This document shows positions 18,903 to 27,567 of a stretch of DNA of 52,582 bases, in pieces (positions within the stretch are counted from its first letter, which is position 1; every line of letters begins with the position of its first letter). The position numbers and the translations under genes were made by a program. Source of the stretch: Aeromonas popoffii (GTDB lineage: Bacteria; Pseudomonadota; Gammaproteobacteria; Enterobacterales; Aeromonadaceae); NCBI RefSeq assembly GCF_000820025.1, contig NZ_CDBI01000046.1, positions 2,914 to 55,495 on the forward strand, written 5' to 3'. The notes beneath the pieces are model-generated. The model was not told the DNA's origin. It searched no databases and saw only the letters and a program-made list of their open reading frames with translations.

Positions 18903-19199
18903 ATGATTCTCAACAATAAACAGAAACAGTACCTCAAGGGCCTTGCCCACAGTCTGAAGCCCGTGGTCCTGCTGGGTCAACATGGTCTGACCGAAGGCGT
19001 ACTGGCCGAGATCGATCTGGCCCTGAACTACCACGAGCTGATCAAGGTTAAGGTTGCGTCTGAAGATCGTGAGATGAAACAACTGGTTATGGATGCAATC
19101 GTCCGTGAAACCGGCGCGGTCAAGGTACAGAGTATCGGCCACGTGCTGACCATCTACCGTCAGGCCAACGAGCCGAAAATCCAACTGCCCCGCAAGTAA
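18903..19199 (+). CDS. yhbY: CRS1-YhbY domain RNA-binding protein
   Basis: A 98-residue protein that is a single CRM domain: KQKQYLKGLAHSLKPVVLLGQHGLTE contains the GxxG-like loop, with a basic C-terminus. It associates with pre-50S ribosomes in E. coli. It diverges from rlmE and is followed by a strong terminator, so it is probably monocistronic. Confidence 0.95.
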   Translation: MILNNKQKQYLKGLAHSLKPVVLLGQHGLTEGVLAEIDLALNYHELIKVKVASEDREMKQLVMDAIVRETGAVKVQSIGHVLTIYRQANEPKIQLPRK

Positions 19200-19200
19200 C

Positions 19201-19232
19201 AGGAAAGAGCCTCGCTCTTTCCTTCATTTCTC
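19201..19232 (+). terminator. yhbY terminator
   Basis: Perfect 10-bp stem AGGAAAGAGC/GCTCTTTCCT with a CTC loop, then a pyrimidine-rich tail. Confidence 0.8.
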
Positions 19233-19280
19233 TTCTTCCCAAGTCGCTTGCCAAAGTACTCTCCAGGCCCTTAACCTGCG

Positions 19281-19898
19281 ATGAATACTCGTGGACACTC
19301 CACTATGGATCACCATCCGATTCTCACCGAAGATGAACTGGCCATGTTACGGGACTTGGGGAGCAGTCAGGAGACGGCCGCCGGACAATCCCTGAGCGGT
19401 TATCTCGCCACCCCCTTGCTCGGACTGCTGCAACGTGCCGATCAACTGGTGCTCGAAGCCCGTTTCGCCGGGCATCAACTCCGCTTTCCACTGCGCTTCA
19501 CCGAGGGGGACGATGGCTTTGTCGAGCCGCGCATCGCCGCGCCCGTCATCAAGGAGCTGGGTTATCCCCATTTGCGCACCTGGCGCCTCGACCAGGAGGC
19601 GCGCCTGAAGGTGGCCGATACCGAGTGTCTGGTGCACAGCTTGTCGCTGGACGGATTAGTGGTGGAAGGCTTGCCCTCCGACCTGACGATCGGCGCCACC
19701 CTCAGTGGCACCCTGCTCATTCATGAACTGGCCCCGCTGCCCCTCTGCGCTGAGCTGGTCAGGCACATCCATCAACGCAATGGTGTGCAAGGCTGGGCAC
19801 TGCACTTCCAGATGGCCAAGCCGGATCTTGAGCAACTGAGCTGCTGGATGTTCCAGCGCCATCAGGATGCCTTCACCCAGGCCTACCAACCCCGCTAA
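19281..19898 (+). CDS. Conserved hypothetical protein, possibly PilZ-like
   Basis: A 205-residue soluble protein with no signal peptide. The beta-rich centre and the ending pattern (charged stretch, G-W-A-L-H-F, then an amphipathic helix QLSCWMFQRHQ) resemble the layout of PilZ/YcgR proteins, but the RxxxR and (D/N)xSxxG c-di-GMP motifs are absent or degenerate. I do not recognise it firmly. The start may be the ATG at 19281 or the one at 19305; neither has a strong ribosome site. It lies between yhbY and greA, with a shared terminator downstream. Confidence 0.7.
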   Translation: MNTRGHSTMDHHPILTEDELAMLRDLGSSQETAAGQSLSGYLATPLLGLLQRADQLVLEARFAGHQLRFPLRFTEGDDGFVEPRIAAPVIKELGYPHLRTWRLDQEARLKVADTECLVHSLSLDGLVVEGLPSDLTIGATLSGTLLIHELAPLPLCAELVRHIHQRNGVQGWALHFQMAKPDLEQLSCWMFQRHQDAFTQAYQPR

Positions 19899-19903
19899 AT
19901 AGC

Positions 19904-19930
19904 AACAGGGGAGCCGGGCTCCCCTGTTTC
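19904..19930. terminator. Bidirectional terminator between the 205-aa gene and greA
   Basis: GC-rich stem of about 11 bp (AACAGGGGAGC with GCTCCCCTGTT) followed by TTTC on plus; both genes converge on it. Confidence 0.75.
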
Positions 19931-19945
19931 AGACATCACCTCACA

Positions 19946-20422
19946 TCAGAGGTAAGCGACGGCCAGAACCTCGTATTCCACGTCGCCGGCCGGCGTCTTG
20001 ACGATGGCAACATCATCCACTTCCTTGCCGATCAGGGCACGGGCGATGGGCGAGTTCACCGAAATCATGTTCTGTTTGATGTCAGATTCGTCGTCACCCA
20101 CGATGCGGTAGACAACTTCCTCTTCCGTCTCGCTTTTCAGCAGGGTAACGGTCGCCCCGAAGATAATGCGACCATTGTTGGTAATCTTGGTGACATCGAT
20201 CACCTGGGCATTGGAGAGCTTACTCTCAATCTCCTGAATGCGGCCTTCACAGAAGCCTTGCTGCTCACGGGCAGCATGGTACTCGGCGTTTTCTTTCAGA
20301 TCACCATGTTCACGGGCATCTGCAATCGCTTCGATAATCTGCGGACGAAGCTCGCTCTTCAGATAGTCGAGCTCTTGACGCAGCTTTTCAGCGCCGCGAA
20401 CAGTCATCGGAGTATGATTCAT
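19946..20422 (-). CDS. greA: Transcription elongation factor GreA
   Basis: A 158-residue factor that enters the RNA polymerase secondary channel and triggers transcript cleavage in backtracked complexes. N-terminal coiled coil (1-~75, with the tip acidic residues in [15 protein letters not shown]) and C-terminal globular domain ([18 protein letters not shown]). Length and sequence are as in E. coli. Next upstream on the same strand is pomAB, with a terminator between. Confidence 0.97.
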   Translation of the reverse strand: MNHTPMTVRGAEKLRQELDYLKSELRPQIIEAIADAREHGDLKENAEYHAAREQQGFCEGRIQEIESKLSNAQVIDVTKITNNGRIIFGATVTLLKSETEEEVVYRIVGDDESDIKQNMISVNSPIARALIGKEVDDVAIVKTPAGDVEYEVLAVAYL

Positions 20423-20451
20423 AGTCGAAACCTGGGTTGCTTGAAAAGAGA

Positions 20452-20480
20452 AGCTGCGGCTATCAAAAAGAGCCGCAGCT
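20452..20480 (-). terminator. pomAB terminator
   Basis: Perfect 10-bp stem AGCTGCGGCT/AGCCGCAGCT with a 9-base loop, then TCTCTTTTC on the minus strand. Confidence 0.65.
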
Positions 20481-20566
20481 ATCGGTTCGGATGAGCCATC
20501 TTAATATGAAGCCAGCACAAAATCCATGTCAGTCCCTGCGAGCGGGATCGCGCTTTGCCATCGACA

Positions 20567-21460
20567 CTACTTCTGCTCAGAGACCCCAATCGGGGCTGAT
20601 ACTGTCGGCTTGCCCTGCATGATGGCGATCTCCACTCGCCGGTTCATGCGCCGGTTTTCCGGGGTGGTGTTCAGTGCCAGTGGCTGGGAATCGGCCATGC
20701 CCTGCACCACCAGTCGCCCGCCATCGAAGCCGGGCACCTTGATCATCTGATGGGCAACCGCCACCGCACGCTGGGATGAGAGATCCCAATTCGATCGAAA
20801 CAGCTCATTTTCGGTCGCTATGTTGTCGGTATGGCCCGACACGGTTATCTCACCTGGCACATCTTTCAACAAGCTGGCGACTTTGCGAATAACCGGCCAG
20901 AACTGGGGCTGCAGGAAGGCTGAACCGGCTGGGAAAGCCGCCCTTTCGCGGATCCGTATGATAATCTGCTGACCCAGCGCCTCCACCTCGATAGCGCCAT
21001 CCTGGATCTGGGCCTTCATCTGCTCCGCCAACTCCTTGGCCAGGGCATTGGACTGCTCCTGCTGTTTCTGCGCCTCCTGTTGGGTGTCGCCTCCCACCAG
21101 TTTTTCTTCGCTCTTGTCATGACCTCCGGCCTGATCGGCGTCACCGGGCTGAAAGTCGAGCTCAGTCTGGGTCATGTCTATAGTCTGCTGCATGATGGTA
21201 TCGATGGGGGTCGGCTCGGGGCGACCCGGCCTGAACTCGAGGGCGATGACAGAAGTTCCCTTGGGAATGTCTTTGACCTCCAGAATGTTCTGCACGCCGA
21301 ACGCCTTCTCCATGGAACCGGCGATCTGCTTGAACTTCTGCACATCCATCTCGGCAAAGGAGAGCAGCAGCACGAAGAAGCACATCAACAGCGACATCAG
21401 ATCGGCGAAGGTCCCCATGTAACCGGGCAGACCAGGTGGCGGACACTTGCACTTAGCCAT
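20567..21460 (-). CDS. pomB: Sodium-driven flagellar stator protein PomB (MotB family)
   Basis: A 297-residue stator subunit. One N-terminal membrane helix contains the ion-carrying Asp in TFADLMSLLMCFFVLLLSF (residue ~20); a Gln/Glu-rich linker follows (~105-150), then an OmpA-like peptidoglycan-binding domain (motif SGHTDN, GMADSQPLALNTTPENRRMNRRVEI). The Cys/Phe-rich helix and pairing with a PomA-type protein point to a Na+ motor for a polar flagellum rather than a proton MotB. The gap to pomA is 5 bases. Confidence 0.93.
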   Translation of the reverse strand: MAKCKCPPPGLPGYMGTFADLMSLLMCFFVLLLSFAEMDVQKFKQIAGSMEKAFGVQNILEVKDIPKGTSVIALEFRPGRPEPTPIDTIMQQTIDMTQTELDFQPGDADQAGGHDKSEEKLVGGDTQQEAQKQQEQSNALAKELAEQMKAQIQDGAIEVEALGQQIIIRIRERAAFPAGSAFLQPQFWPVIRKVASLLKDVPGEITVSGHTDNIATENELFRSNWDLSSQRAVAVAHQMIKVPGFDGGRLVVQGMADSQPLALNTTPENRRMNRRVEIAIMQGKPTVSAPIGVSEQK

Positions 21461-21465
21461 GGGGA

Positions 21466-22224
21466 TTACTCGCTGCCATTGTTGCGTTTGGACTGGTTCA
21501 GGTAATTTTGCAGCATGGACTGGATCACCCGCGGGTTCTGACCATCCTGAATGCCCATGATGGCGTCCAGCACCAGGCAGCGGCTCAACTGCTCTTCACC
21601 GCTGCGCAGCTCCAGCTTGTCGGCGATGGGGATAGCAACCATGTTGGCCTGAATGGCGCCATACAGTGTGGTGAGCAAGGCCACGGCCATGGCTGGGCCT
21701 ATGGATTTGGGATCGCTCATGTTGGCCAACATCGCCACCAGTCCCACCAGTGTGCCTATCATCCCCATGGCGGGCCCCAGATCACCTAGCGCACGAAAGA
21801 CCTTGATGGCCAGGATGTGCCGATCAGCGGTGAGCTCGATGTCCTTTTCCATCACACCACGGATAACATCGGCGTCGTGCCCGTCCACCAGCATGTCGAT
21901 ACCTTTTTTCATGAAATCGTTTGGCACTTCGGCGGCTTCCAGCGCCAAGAACCCCCCTTTACGGGCCGCATCTGCCAGTTCAACCGCCTTGATGATGAGG
22001 TCGTCGAGCTTGTCACCCTTGTAGATGAACGCCTTGCCGGCCACCTTGAACGCCATCAGGAACTGACCGATGTTGAACTTCATCATACAGATGAAGAGGG
22101 AGCCCAGAATGGTGATGCAGACAGAAGGGATATCGATGTACATGCTCATGGGCCCCCCCAGTAGCATGCCGTACACCACGACCCCAAATCCCAGTACTAT
22201 GCCAATCAGACTACCTAGATCCAC
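21466..22224 (-). CDS. pomA: Sodium-driven flagellar stator protein PomA (MotA family)
   Basis: A 252-residue inner-membrane protein with four membrane segments (~6-25, ~28-47, ~150-172, ~180-205) and a cytoplasmic loop that contacts FliG. Opens MDLGSLIGIVLGFGVV like Vibrio PomA; the third helix region has GPAMGMIGTLVGLVAML. Together with PomB it forms the Na+ channel that drives polar flagellar rotation. A sigma-28-like promoter lies ahead. Confidence 0.95.
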   Translation of the reverse strand: MDLGSLIGIVLGFGVVVYGMLLGGPMSMYIDIPSVCITILGSLFICMMKFNIGQFLMAFKVAGKAFIYKGDKLDDLIIKAVELADAARKGGFLALEAAEVPNDFMKKGIDMLVDGHDADVIRGVMEKDIELTADRHILAIKVFRALGDLGPAMGMIGTLVGLVAMLANMSDPKSIGPAMAVALLTTLYGAIQANMVAIPIADKLELRSGEEQLSRCLVLDAIMGIQDGQNPRVIQSMLQNYLNQSKRNNGSE

Positions 22225-22336
22225 ATCCCTACTCCTGTCAGCTGAAATTTTTTTATCTGTAGTTTTTTGAATTTTCTGCTATTGGCTCATCAGCGGCAAG
22301 GGCCACCACGTTTTTCCTTGTTCACGAGATGGTTTA

Positions 22337-22362
22337 TTATCGGCCACTTTTCCGAGAGTTTA
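22337..22362 (-). promoter_or_regulatory. Sigma-28 (FliA)-type promoter of pomAB
   Basis: Minus-strand TAAA (plus 22359-22362), 14-bp spacer, then GCCGATAA (22337-22344), a perfect match to the FliA -10. It is about 113 bp before the pomA ATG and gives late, flagellar-class expression. Confidence 0.7.
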
Positions 22363-22442
22363 AGCCGACCGCACTTTTCAGCCTCCCCCCTGCCCGTCGT
22401 CGATGTTAAGATAAGCCGTTTTTTCAATCCCCGAGGATGAAC

Positions 22443-22694
22443 ATGGCCAGTAAAAAAATCGACCGCCTGAGTTTTGATGCCACTCTGGAAGAGCTGGAAA
22501 CCATAGTTCATCAACTGGAACAAGGTTCCTTACCACTGGAAGAGGCGCTCAAACAGTTCGAACAGGGCGTTCATCTGGTGCGGGCTGGCCAGCAGAAGCT
22601 GGAACAGGCCGAACAGAAGATCCAGATCCTGCTGACTCAGGCCGATGGCACAGAGCAAGCAGTCCCCTTCCAGCCAGAGCAAGGAGAGGAATGA
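22443..22694 (+). CDS. xseB: Exodeoxyribonuclease VII small subunit
   Basis: An 83-residue helical protein; FDATLEELETIVHQLEQG and SLPLEEALKQFEQG are the XseB signature. It wraps the XseA large subunit in single-strand DNA exonuclease VII. The ATG at 22443 has GAGG six bases before it; an ATG two codons upstream is possible. Its TGA is directly followed by the GTG of ispA. Confidence 0.95.
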   Translation: MASKKIDRLSFDATLEELETIVHQLEQGSLPLEEALKQFEQGVHLVRAGQQKLEQAEQKIQILLTQADGTEQAVPFQPEQGEE

Positions 22695-23585
22695 GTGACG
22701 CTGGACGATTTTTCCCGTCTGCATCGTCAACGTATTGACGACTGCCTGTCTGCACAACTTGAATCTTTGCCCGCCATGGCCCCGCGTTTGCGCGATGCCA
22801 TGCACTACGGCCTGCTGCTGGGCGGAAAGCGAGTACGGCCCTTCCTGGTCTATGCCGTGGGCGAGATGCTGGGTGTCAAGAGCGAGCTGCTGGATGGCCC
22901 CGCCGCCGCAGTGGAGTGCATCCACGCCTACTCCCTGCTGCACGACGACCTGCCCGCCATGGACAACGACGACTTGCGCCGTGGTCAGCCGACCGTGCAC
23001 AAGGCATTTGACGAAGGCACCGCCATCCTGGCCGGTGATGCCCTGCAGACCCTGGCCTTCGCCATTCTGGCCGACCATCCCCTGCCCGACCGGCTTCTGG
23101 CCAACCGGGTGCGGATGCTGAGTCGCCTCGCCCGCGCCTCCGGCTACCTCGGCATGTGTGGTGGACAAGCACTGGATCTGCAGGCCGAAGGCCGCCAGAT
23201 CAGCCTGTCCGAGCTGGAGCAGGTGCATCGCCACAAGACGGGCGCCCTGATCGAATGCGCCGTGGCACTGGGAGCCCTGTGCAAGCCCGACGTGGACGAC
23301 GCCACTCTGGCCGCGCTGCAAACGTACGCAGCCGCCATCGGACTGGCCTTCCAGGTGCAGGACGACATCCTCGACATCACGGGCGATACCGCCACCCTGG
23401 GCAAGCCGCAAGGCTCGGATCTGGCGCAGGAAAAGAGTACCTATCCGGCCCTGCTCGGACTCGACAATGCCCGTGAGCTGGCTCGCGAACTGCACGGTAA
23501 AGCCTTAACAGCCTTGCAATCTTTGCCCTACAATACCGACATTCTGGAAGCGTTTGCCGATTACATCATCGAGCGAACCCACTAA
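22695..23585 (+). CDS. ispA: Farnesyl diphosphate synthase
   Basis: A 296-residue all-helical prenyltransferase that adds isopentenyl diphosphate to DMAPP and GPP. First Asp-rich motif DDLPAMDNDD and second motif DDILDITGD are intact, as is GGKRVRP. It starts at GTG immediately after the xseB stop (ATGAGTG), so it is coupled to xseB; the ATG at 22691 is out of frame. dxs follows by 21 bases, matching the E. coli xseB-ispA-dxs order. Confidence 0.97.
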   Translation: MTLDDFSRLHRQRIDDCLSAQLESLPAMAPRLRDAMHYGLLLGGKRVRPFLVYAVGEMLGVKSELLDGPAAAVECIHAYSLLHDDLPAMDNDDLRRGQPTVHKAFDEGTAILAGDALQTLAFAILADHPLPDRLLANRVRMLSRLARASGYLGMCGGQALDLQAEGRQISLSELEQVHRHKTGALIECAVALGALCKPDVDDATLAALQTYAAAIGLAFQVQDDILDITGDTATLGKPQGSDLAQEKSTYPALLGLDNARELARELHGKALTALQSLPYNTDILEAFADYIIERTH

Positions 23586-23606
23586 ACGCTGGATAACAGT
23601 AACAAT

Positions 23607-25472
23607 ATGAGCGTTGATATAAGCAATTTCCCCAACCTGGCCCTCGCGGATACGCCGGTCGAGTTGCGATCCCTGCCGTTCGATCGGCTGCCCGTGCTGT
23701 GCAACGAACTGCGTGAATATCTGCTGCGTTCGGTGAGCCGCTCCAGTGGTCATCTCGCCTCCGGGCTCGGCACAGTCGAACTGACGGTAGCGCTGCACTA
23801 CGTCTACAACACACCGTTCGATCGACTGGTGTGGGATGTGGGTCATCAAGCCTATCCCCACAAAATCCTGACCGGTCGTCGGGACCGGATGCAGAGCATC
23901 CGTCAGAAAGACGGCCTGCATCCCTTCCCCTGGCGCGGCGAAAGCGAGTATGACGTGCTCTCGGTCGGTCACTCCAGCACCTCCATTGGTGCGGCGCTCG
24001 GCATGGCAGTCGCTGCCGAGAGCGAGGGCCTGGGTCGTAAAGTAGTGGCCGTGATAGGTGATGGTGCCATCACAGCCGGGATGGCATTCGAGGCCCTCAA
24101 TCACGCCGGCGATGTCCACAAGGACATGCTGGTGGTGCTCAACGATAACGAGATGTCCATTTCCGAGAATGTCGGGGCGCTGAACAACCACCTGGCCCGC
24201 ATCATGTCAGGCAAGCTCTACACCAACATACGCGAGGGTGGCAAGAAGGTGCTGGCGGGCCTGCCTCCGGTCAAGGAGCTCGCCAAGCGGGCCGAGGAGC
24301 ATCTCAAGGGCATGGTGGTGCCTGGCACCCTGTTCGAAGAGTTTGGCTTCAACTACATAGGCCCCATCGACGGCCATGACATCAATGCCCTGGTCGAGAC
24401 ACTGCGCAACATGCGCAACCTCAAGGGACCGCAGCTGCTGCACGTCAAGACCAAGAAGGGCAAGGGTTACGAGCCCGCCGAGAAAGATCCCATCGGTTAT
24501 CACGGCGTGCCCAAGTTCAATCCGGACGAGTGCACCCTGCCCAAGGCGAGCGGCGGCAAGCCGAGCTTCTCCGCCATCTTCGGCCAGTGGCTGTGCGACA
24601 TGGCGGCAAAAGACGAGAAGCTGGTCGGCATCACCCCCGCCATGCGCGAGGGCTCAGGGCTGGTCAAGTTCAGCCAGCAGTATCCGGATCGCTACTTCGA
24701 CGTCGCCATCGCCGAGCAGCATGCGGTCACCTTCGCCGCTGGCCTCGCCATCGCCGACAAGAAGCCGGTGGTCGCCATCTATTCGAGCTTCCTGCAGCGC
24801 GCCTATGACCAGCTGATCCACGACGTGGCGCTGCAAGAGCTACCGGTACTGTTTGCCATCGACCGGGCCGGTCTGGTGGGCGCCGATGGCCCGACCCATC
24901 AGGGGGCGTTCGACATCAGCTTCCTGCGCACCGTGCCCAACATGGTGGTGATGACGCCGTCCGACGAGAATGAGTGTCGCCAGATGCTCTACACCGGCTA
25001 TCAGTGCAACCAGCCTGCGGCGGTGCGTTACCCCCGTGGCAGCGGCACAGGTATCGAGGTGCAGACCGAGATGCAGGCGCTGGCGCTCGGCAAGGGCCGT
25101 GTCATTCGCGAGGGCAAGGGCACCGCCATACTGGCGTTCGGCACCCTGCTGCAGCAGGCCAGGGCCGCCGCCGAGGCGCTCGATGCCACCCTGGTGGACA
25201 TGCGCTTCGTCAAGCCGATGGATGAGGCGCTGGTACTGTCGCTTGCCACCAGCCATGACCAGTTCGTGACCATAGAGGACAACGCCATCATGGGCGGTGC
25301 CGGCTCTGCGGTGAACGAGCTGCTGATGCGCAATAAGCAATGCAAGCCGGTGCTCAATCTGGGCCTGCCGGATCGCTTCGTTGAACAGGGCACCCAGCAG
25401 GAGATCTATGCCCTGCTCGGTCTGGACGAGACAGGCATCCAGCGCAGCATCGAAACCTGGCTGCAAGCCTGA
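23607..25472 (+). CDS. dxs: 1-deoxy-D-xylulose-5-phosphate synthase
   Basis: A 621-residue thiamine diphosphate enzyme that joins pyruvate and glyceraldehyde 3-phosphate, the first step of the MEP isoprenoid pathway. The TPP motif [19 protein letters not shown], the catalytic His in VGHQAYPHK, and the transketolase motifs [10 protein letters not shown] and AVRYPRG are present. It ends the xseB-ispA-dxs operon, with a strong hairpin after it. Confidence 0.98.
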   Translation: MSVDISNFPNLALADTPVELRSLPFDRLPVLCNELREYLLRSVSRSSGHLASGLGTVELTVALHYVYNTPFDRLVWDVGHQAYPHKILTGRRDRMQSIRQKDGLHPFPWRGESEYDVLSVGHSSTSIGAALGMAVAAESEGLGRKVVAVIGDGAITAGMAFEALNHAGDVHKDMLVVLNDNEMSISENVGALNNHLARIMSGKLYTNIREGGKKVLAGLPPVKELAKRAEEHLKGMVVPGTLFEEFGFNYIGPIDGHDINALVETLRNMRNLKGPQLLHVKTKKGKGYEPAEKDPIGYHGVPKFNPDECTLPKASGGKPSFSAIFGQWLCDMAAKDEKLVGITPAMREGSGLVKFSQQYPDRYFDVAIAEQHAVTFAAGLAIADKKPVVAIYSSFLQRAYDQLIHDVALQELPVLFAIDRAGLVGADGPTHQGAFDISFLRTVPNMVVMTPSDENECRQMLYTGYQCNQPAAVRYPRGSGTGIEVQTEMQALALGKGRVIREGKGTAILAFGTLLQQARAAAEALDATLVDMRFVKPMDEALVLSLATSHDQFVTIEDNAIMGGAGSAVNELLMRNKQCKPVLNLGLPDRFVEQGTQQEIYALLGLDETGIQRSIETWLQA

Positions 25473-25500
25473 CCTGCTGCGAGTTAAAGAGAAAACAAGA

Positions 25501-25530
25501 GAAGGGCGCCTGATGGCGCCCTTCTTGTAT
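25501..25530. terminator. Bidirectional terminator between dxs and the ABC operon
   Basis: Perfect 10-bp stem GAAGGGCGCC/GGCGCCCTTC with TGAT loop, flanked by TTGTAT on plus and TCTCTTGTTTTC on minus. Confidence 0.85.
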
Positions 25531-25548
25531 CTTCACTTCTGACCCGAG

Positions 25549-26490
25549 TTAACCCTTGTAAATCTTCGGGTTAAACACATCCCGCAGCCAGTCACCCAAC
25601 AGGTTGATGACCAGTACCAGCACCACCAGACAGATGCCCGGGAAGGCGGTGATCCACCAGGAGCCTGAGAAGATGTAGTTGAAGCCGACGCTGATGAGCG
25701 ACCCCAGCGACGGCTGATCCACCGGCATCCCCAGGCCGAGGAAGGAGAGTGCCGCCTCGCTCATGATGGCGTTGGCCACCTGCACGGTGGAGATCACCAG
25801 AATGGGCGACAGGCAGTTGGGCAGAATGTGGCGAAACATGATGCGCGGGGCGCGGAACCCCATCACCTTGGCCGCTTCCACATACTCCTTTTTCTTTTCG
25901 GCAAGTACAGAGGCACGTACCGTCCTGGCGTACTGCGGCCACTCGGCGATACCGATGATCACCACCAGCATCATGATGGCGAATTTCGAGTAGAACTCGG
26001 AGCCAAAGGTTGCCTGAAAGATGGCGGAGATGATGATCGCCACCATCATGGTGGAGAACGACAGCTGCACGTCGGCAAAGCGCATCAGCAGGCTGTCGAT
26101 GCGGCCACCGAAGTAACCGGCGATCAAACCGACGACGATGCCGAGCACCAGTTGCAGCCCCACAGCAAACAACCCTATGGTCAGCGAGATACGGGCACCA
26201 TAGAGGATGGTGCTCCAGATATCGCGGCCCTGGTTGTCGGTGCCGAGCCAGAAGCGCTCCTCACCCCCTTCCAGCCAGGAGGGCGGCAGTTCGGCATCCA
26301 TCAGATCGAAACTGGTCTGGTCATAGACGTTGTGCGGCGCCAGCCAGGGCGCCAGCAGCGCCGCCAGTACGAACACCACAAACACGGCGAAGCTGAACAT
26401 GGCTACCTTGTCCCGCAGGAAGTAGTAGACGATGTCAGCGTTCTTGAATCGAGTCCAACGGCTTGGGCTCGCAGTCACAGTGTTAGCCAT
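25549..26490 (-). CDS. Peptide-type ABC transporter permease (DppC/OppC family)
   Basis: A 313-residue inner-membrane permease with about six membrane helices and an extended N-terminus. The ATPase-docking EAA loop reads YVEAAKVMGFRAPRIMFRHILPN. Pairs with the DppB-like permease encoded 3 bases upstream. Last gene of the fused-ATPase / binding protein / B / C operon. Confidence 0.92.
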   Translation of the reverse strand: MANTVTASPSRWTRFKNADIVYYFLRDKVAMFSFAVFVVFVLAALLAPWLAPHNVYDQTSFDLMDAELPPSWLEGGEERFWLGTDNQGRDIWSTILYGARISLTIGLFAVGLQLVLGIVVGLIAGYFGGRIDSLLMRFADVQLSFSTMMVAIIISAIFQATFGSEFYSKFAIMMLVVIIGIAEWPQYARTVRASVLAEKKKEYVEAAKVMGFRAPRIMFRHILPNCLSPILVISTVQVANAIMSEAALSFLGLGMPVDQPSLGSLISVGFNYIFSGSWWITAFPGICLVVLVLVINLLGDWLRDVFNPKIYKG

Positions 26491-26493
26491 GTA

Positions 26494-27468
26494 TCACCCC
26501 TTGGCGGTCAGGTTGACGGTCGGGTTGATAAACCCGTAGAGCAGGTCGACCAGGGTATTGGTCACCACGAAGATCAGTCCCACGAAGATAACGTAGGCGG
26601 TGATCAACGGGGTATCGACCCGGTGGATCGCCTCGAGGAACAGGAAACCGGTACCCGGCCACTGAAACACGCTCTCGGTCAGGATGGTGTAAGCCACCAT
26701 GGTACCGATCTGCACACCACCGACGGTAATGACCGGCAGCATGGTGTTCTTCAGGGCGTGCTGGTAGTAGACCTTGTTGTTATCCAGCCCCTTGGCGCGG
26801 GCGAACTTGACGTACTCGGAAGATAGCTGCTCCAGCATCTCGGAGCGCACCAGCCGGATAAACAGCGGCAGCATGATGGAGGAGAGCGACACCGCTGGCA
26901 GGATCAGGTGCTTGATACCATCCCAAGTGAAGAAGCCCGACTCCCAGCCCAGCAGATTGTAGGTTTCGCCACGGCCGTAAGCCGGCAGCCAGCCCAGCTG
27001 GATAGAGAAGAGATACATCAGCATGATGGCGGTCAGAAAGACCGGGATCGAGATGCCGATACTGCTTCCCGCCATGATGAGCTTGGTGGGGATGCTGCGC
27101 GGGCGGATCGCCGAATAAACACCGAGTGGAATGGAGACCACCACAATGATCAGCGCAGCGGCAAACACCAGCTCAAGGGTAGCCACCAGCTTGTCGAGTA
27201 TCACCTCGAGGGCCGGTCGCTTGAAGAAATAGGAAGTGCCCAAATCCCCATGCACCGCATTTTTCAAAAAGCGGCTGTATTTGATGAGGAAGGGATCATT
27301 GAGGCCCATCTTCTCACGCAACTCGTGACGCTGGGCTTCGGAGACCGATTGTCCCACCATCTCGCGCAACGGGTCACCCAGGTTGTCCTGGATGGAGAAG
27401 GCGACCAGGCTGATGACGAACATCACTATCACCGCCTGATAGAACCGTTTCAGCAGGAATGTAAACAT
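26494..27468 (-). CDS. Peptide-type ABC transporter permease (DppB/OppB family)
   Basis: A 324-residue permease with six membrane helices; the EAA loop reads YVKFARAKGLDNNKVYYQHALKN. Start at the ATG at plus 27466-27468 (MFTFLLKRFYQAV), with AAGGA six bases before it; the in-frame ATG at 27501 adds eleven basic residues unlike the family. Two GC-rich dyads (27486-27505 and 27525-27536) lie between it and the binding-protein gene and could lower permease relative to binding-protein expression. Confidence 0.92.
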   Translation of the reverse strand: MFTFLLKRFYQAVIVMFVISLVAFSIQDNLGDPLREMVGQSVSEAQRHELREKMGLNDPFLIKYSRFLKNAVHGDLGTSYFFKRPALEVILDKLVATLELVFAAALIIVVVSIPLGVYSAIRPRSIPTKLIMAGSSIGISIPVFLTAIMLMYLFSIQLGWLPAYGRGETYNLLGWESGFFTWDGIKHLILPAVSLSSIMLPLFIRLVRSEMLEQLSSEYVKFARAKGLDNNKVYYQHALKNTMLPVITVGGVQIGTMVAYTILTESVFQWPGTGFLFLEAIHRVDTPLITAYVIFVGLIFVVTNTLVDLLYGFINPTVNLTAKG

Positions 27469-27485
27469 GCTTGTCCTTCTACGTG

Positions 27486-27536
27486 GCCTGTGTCGTGGCA
27501 CAGGCTTCTGTTAGTGGGCGGAGTGGCCAGCTGGCC
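27486..27536 (-). promoter_or_regulatory. Two GC-rich dyads between binding protein and permease
   Basis: GCCTGTG/CACAGGC (27486-27492 with 27499-27505) and the palindrome GGCCAGCTGGCC (27525-27536). No T tract. Such stems often stabilise the upstream mRNA of a binding-protein gene; that role is inferred. Confidence 0.45.
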
Positions 27537-27567
27537 CCCCCGCCCCGTCCTTCCTTGCGACGTTCTC

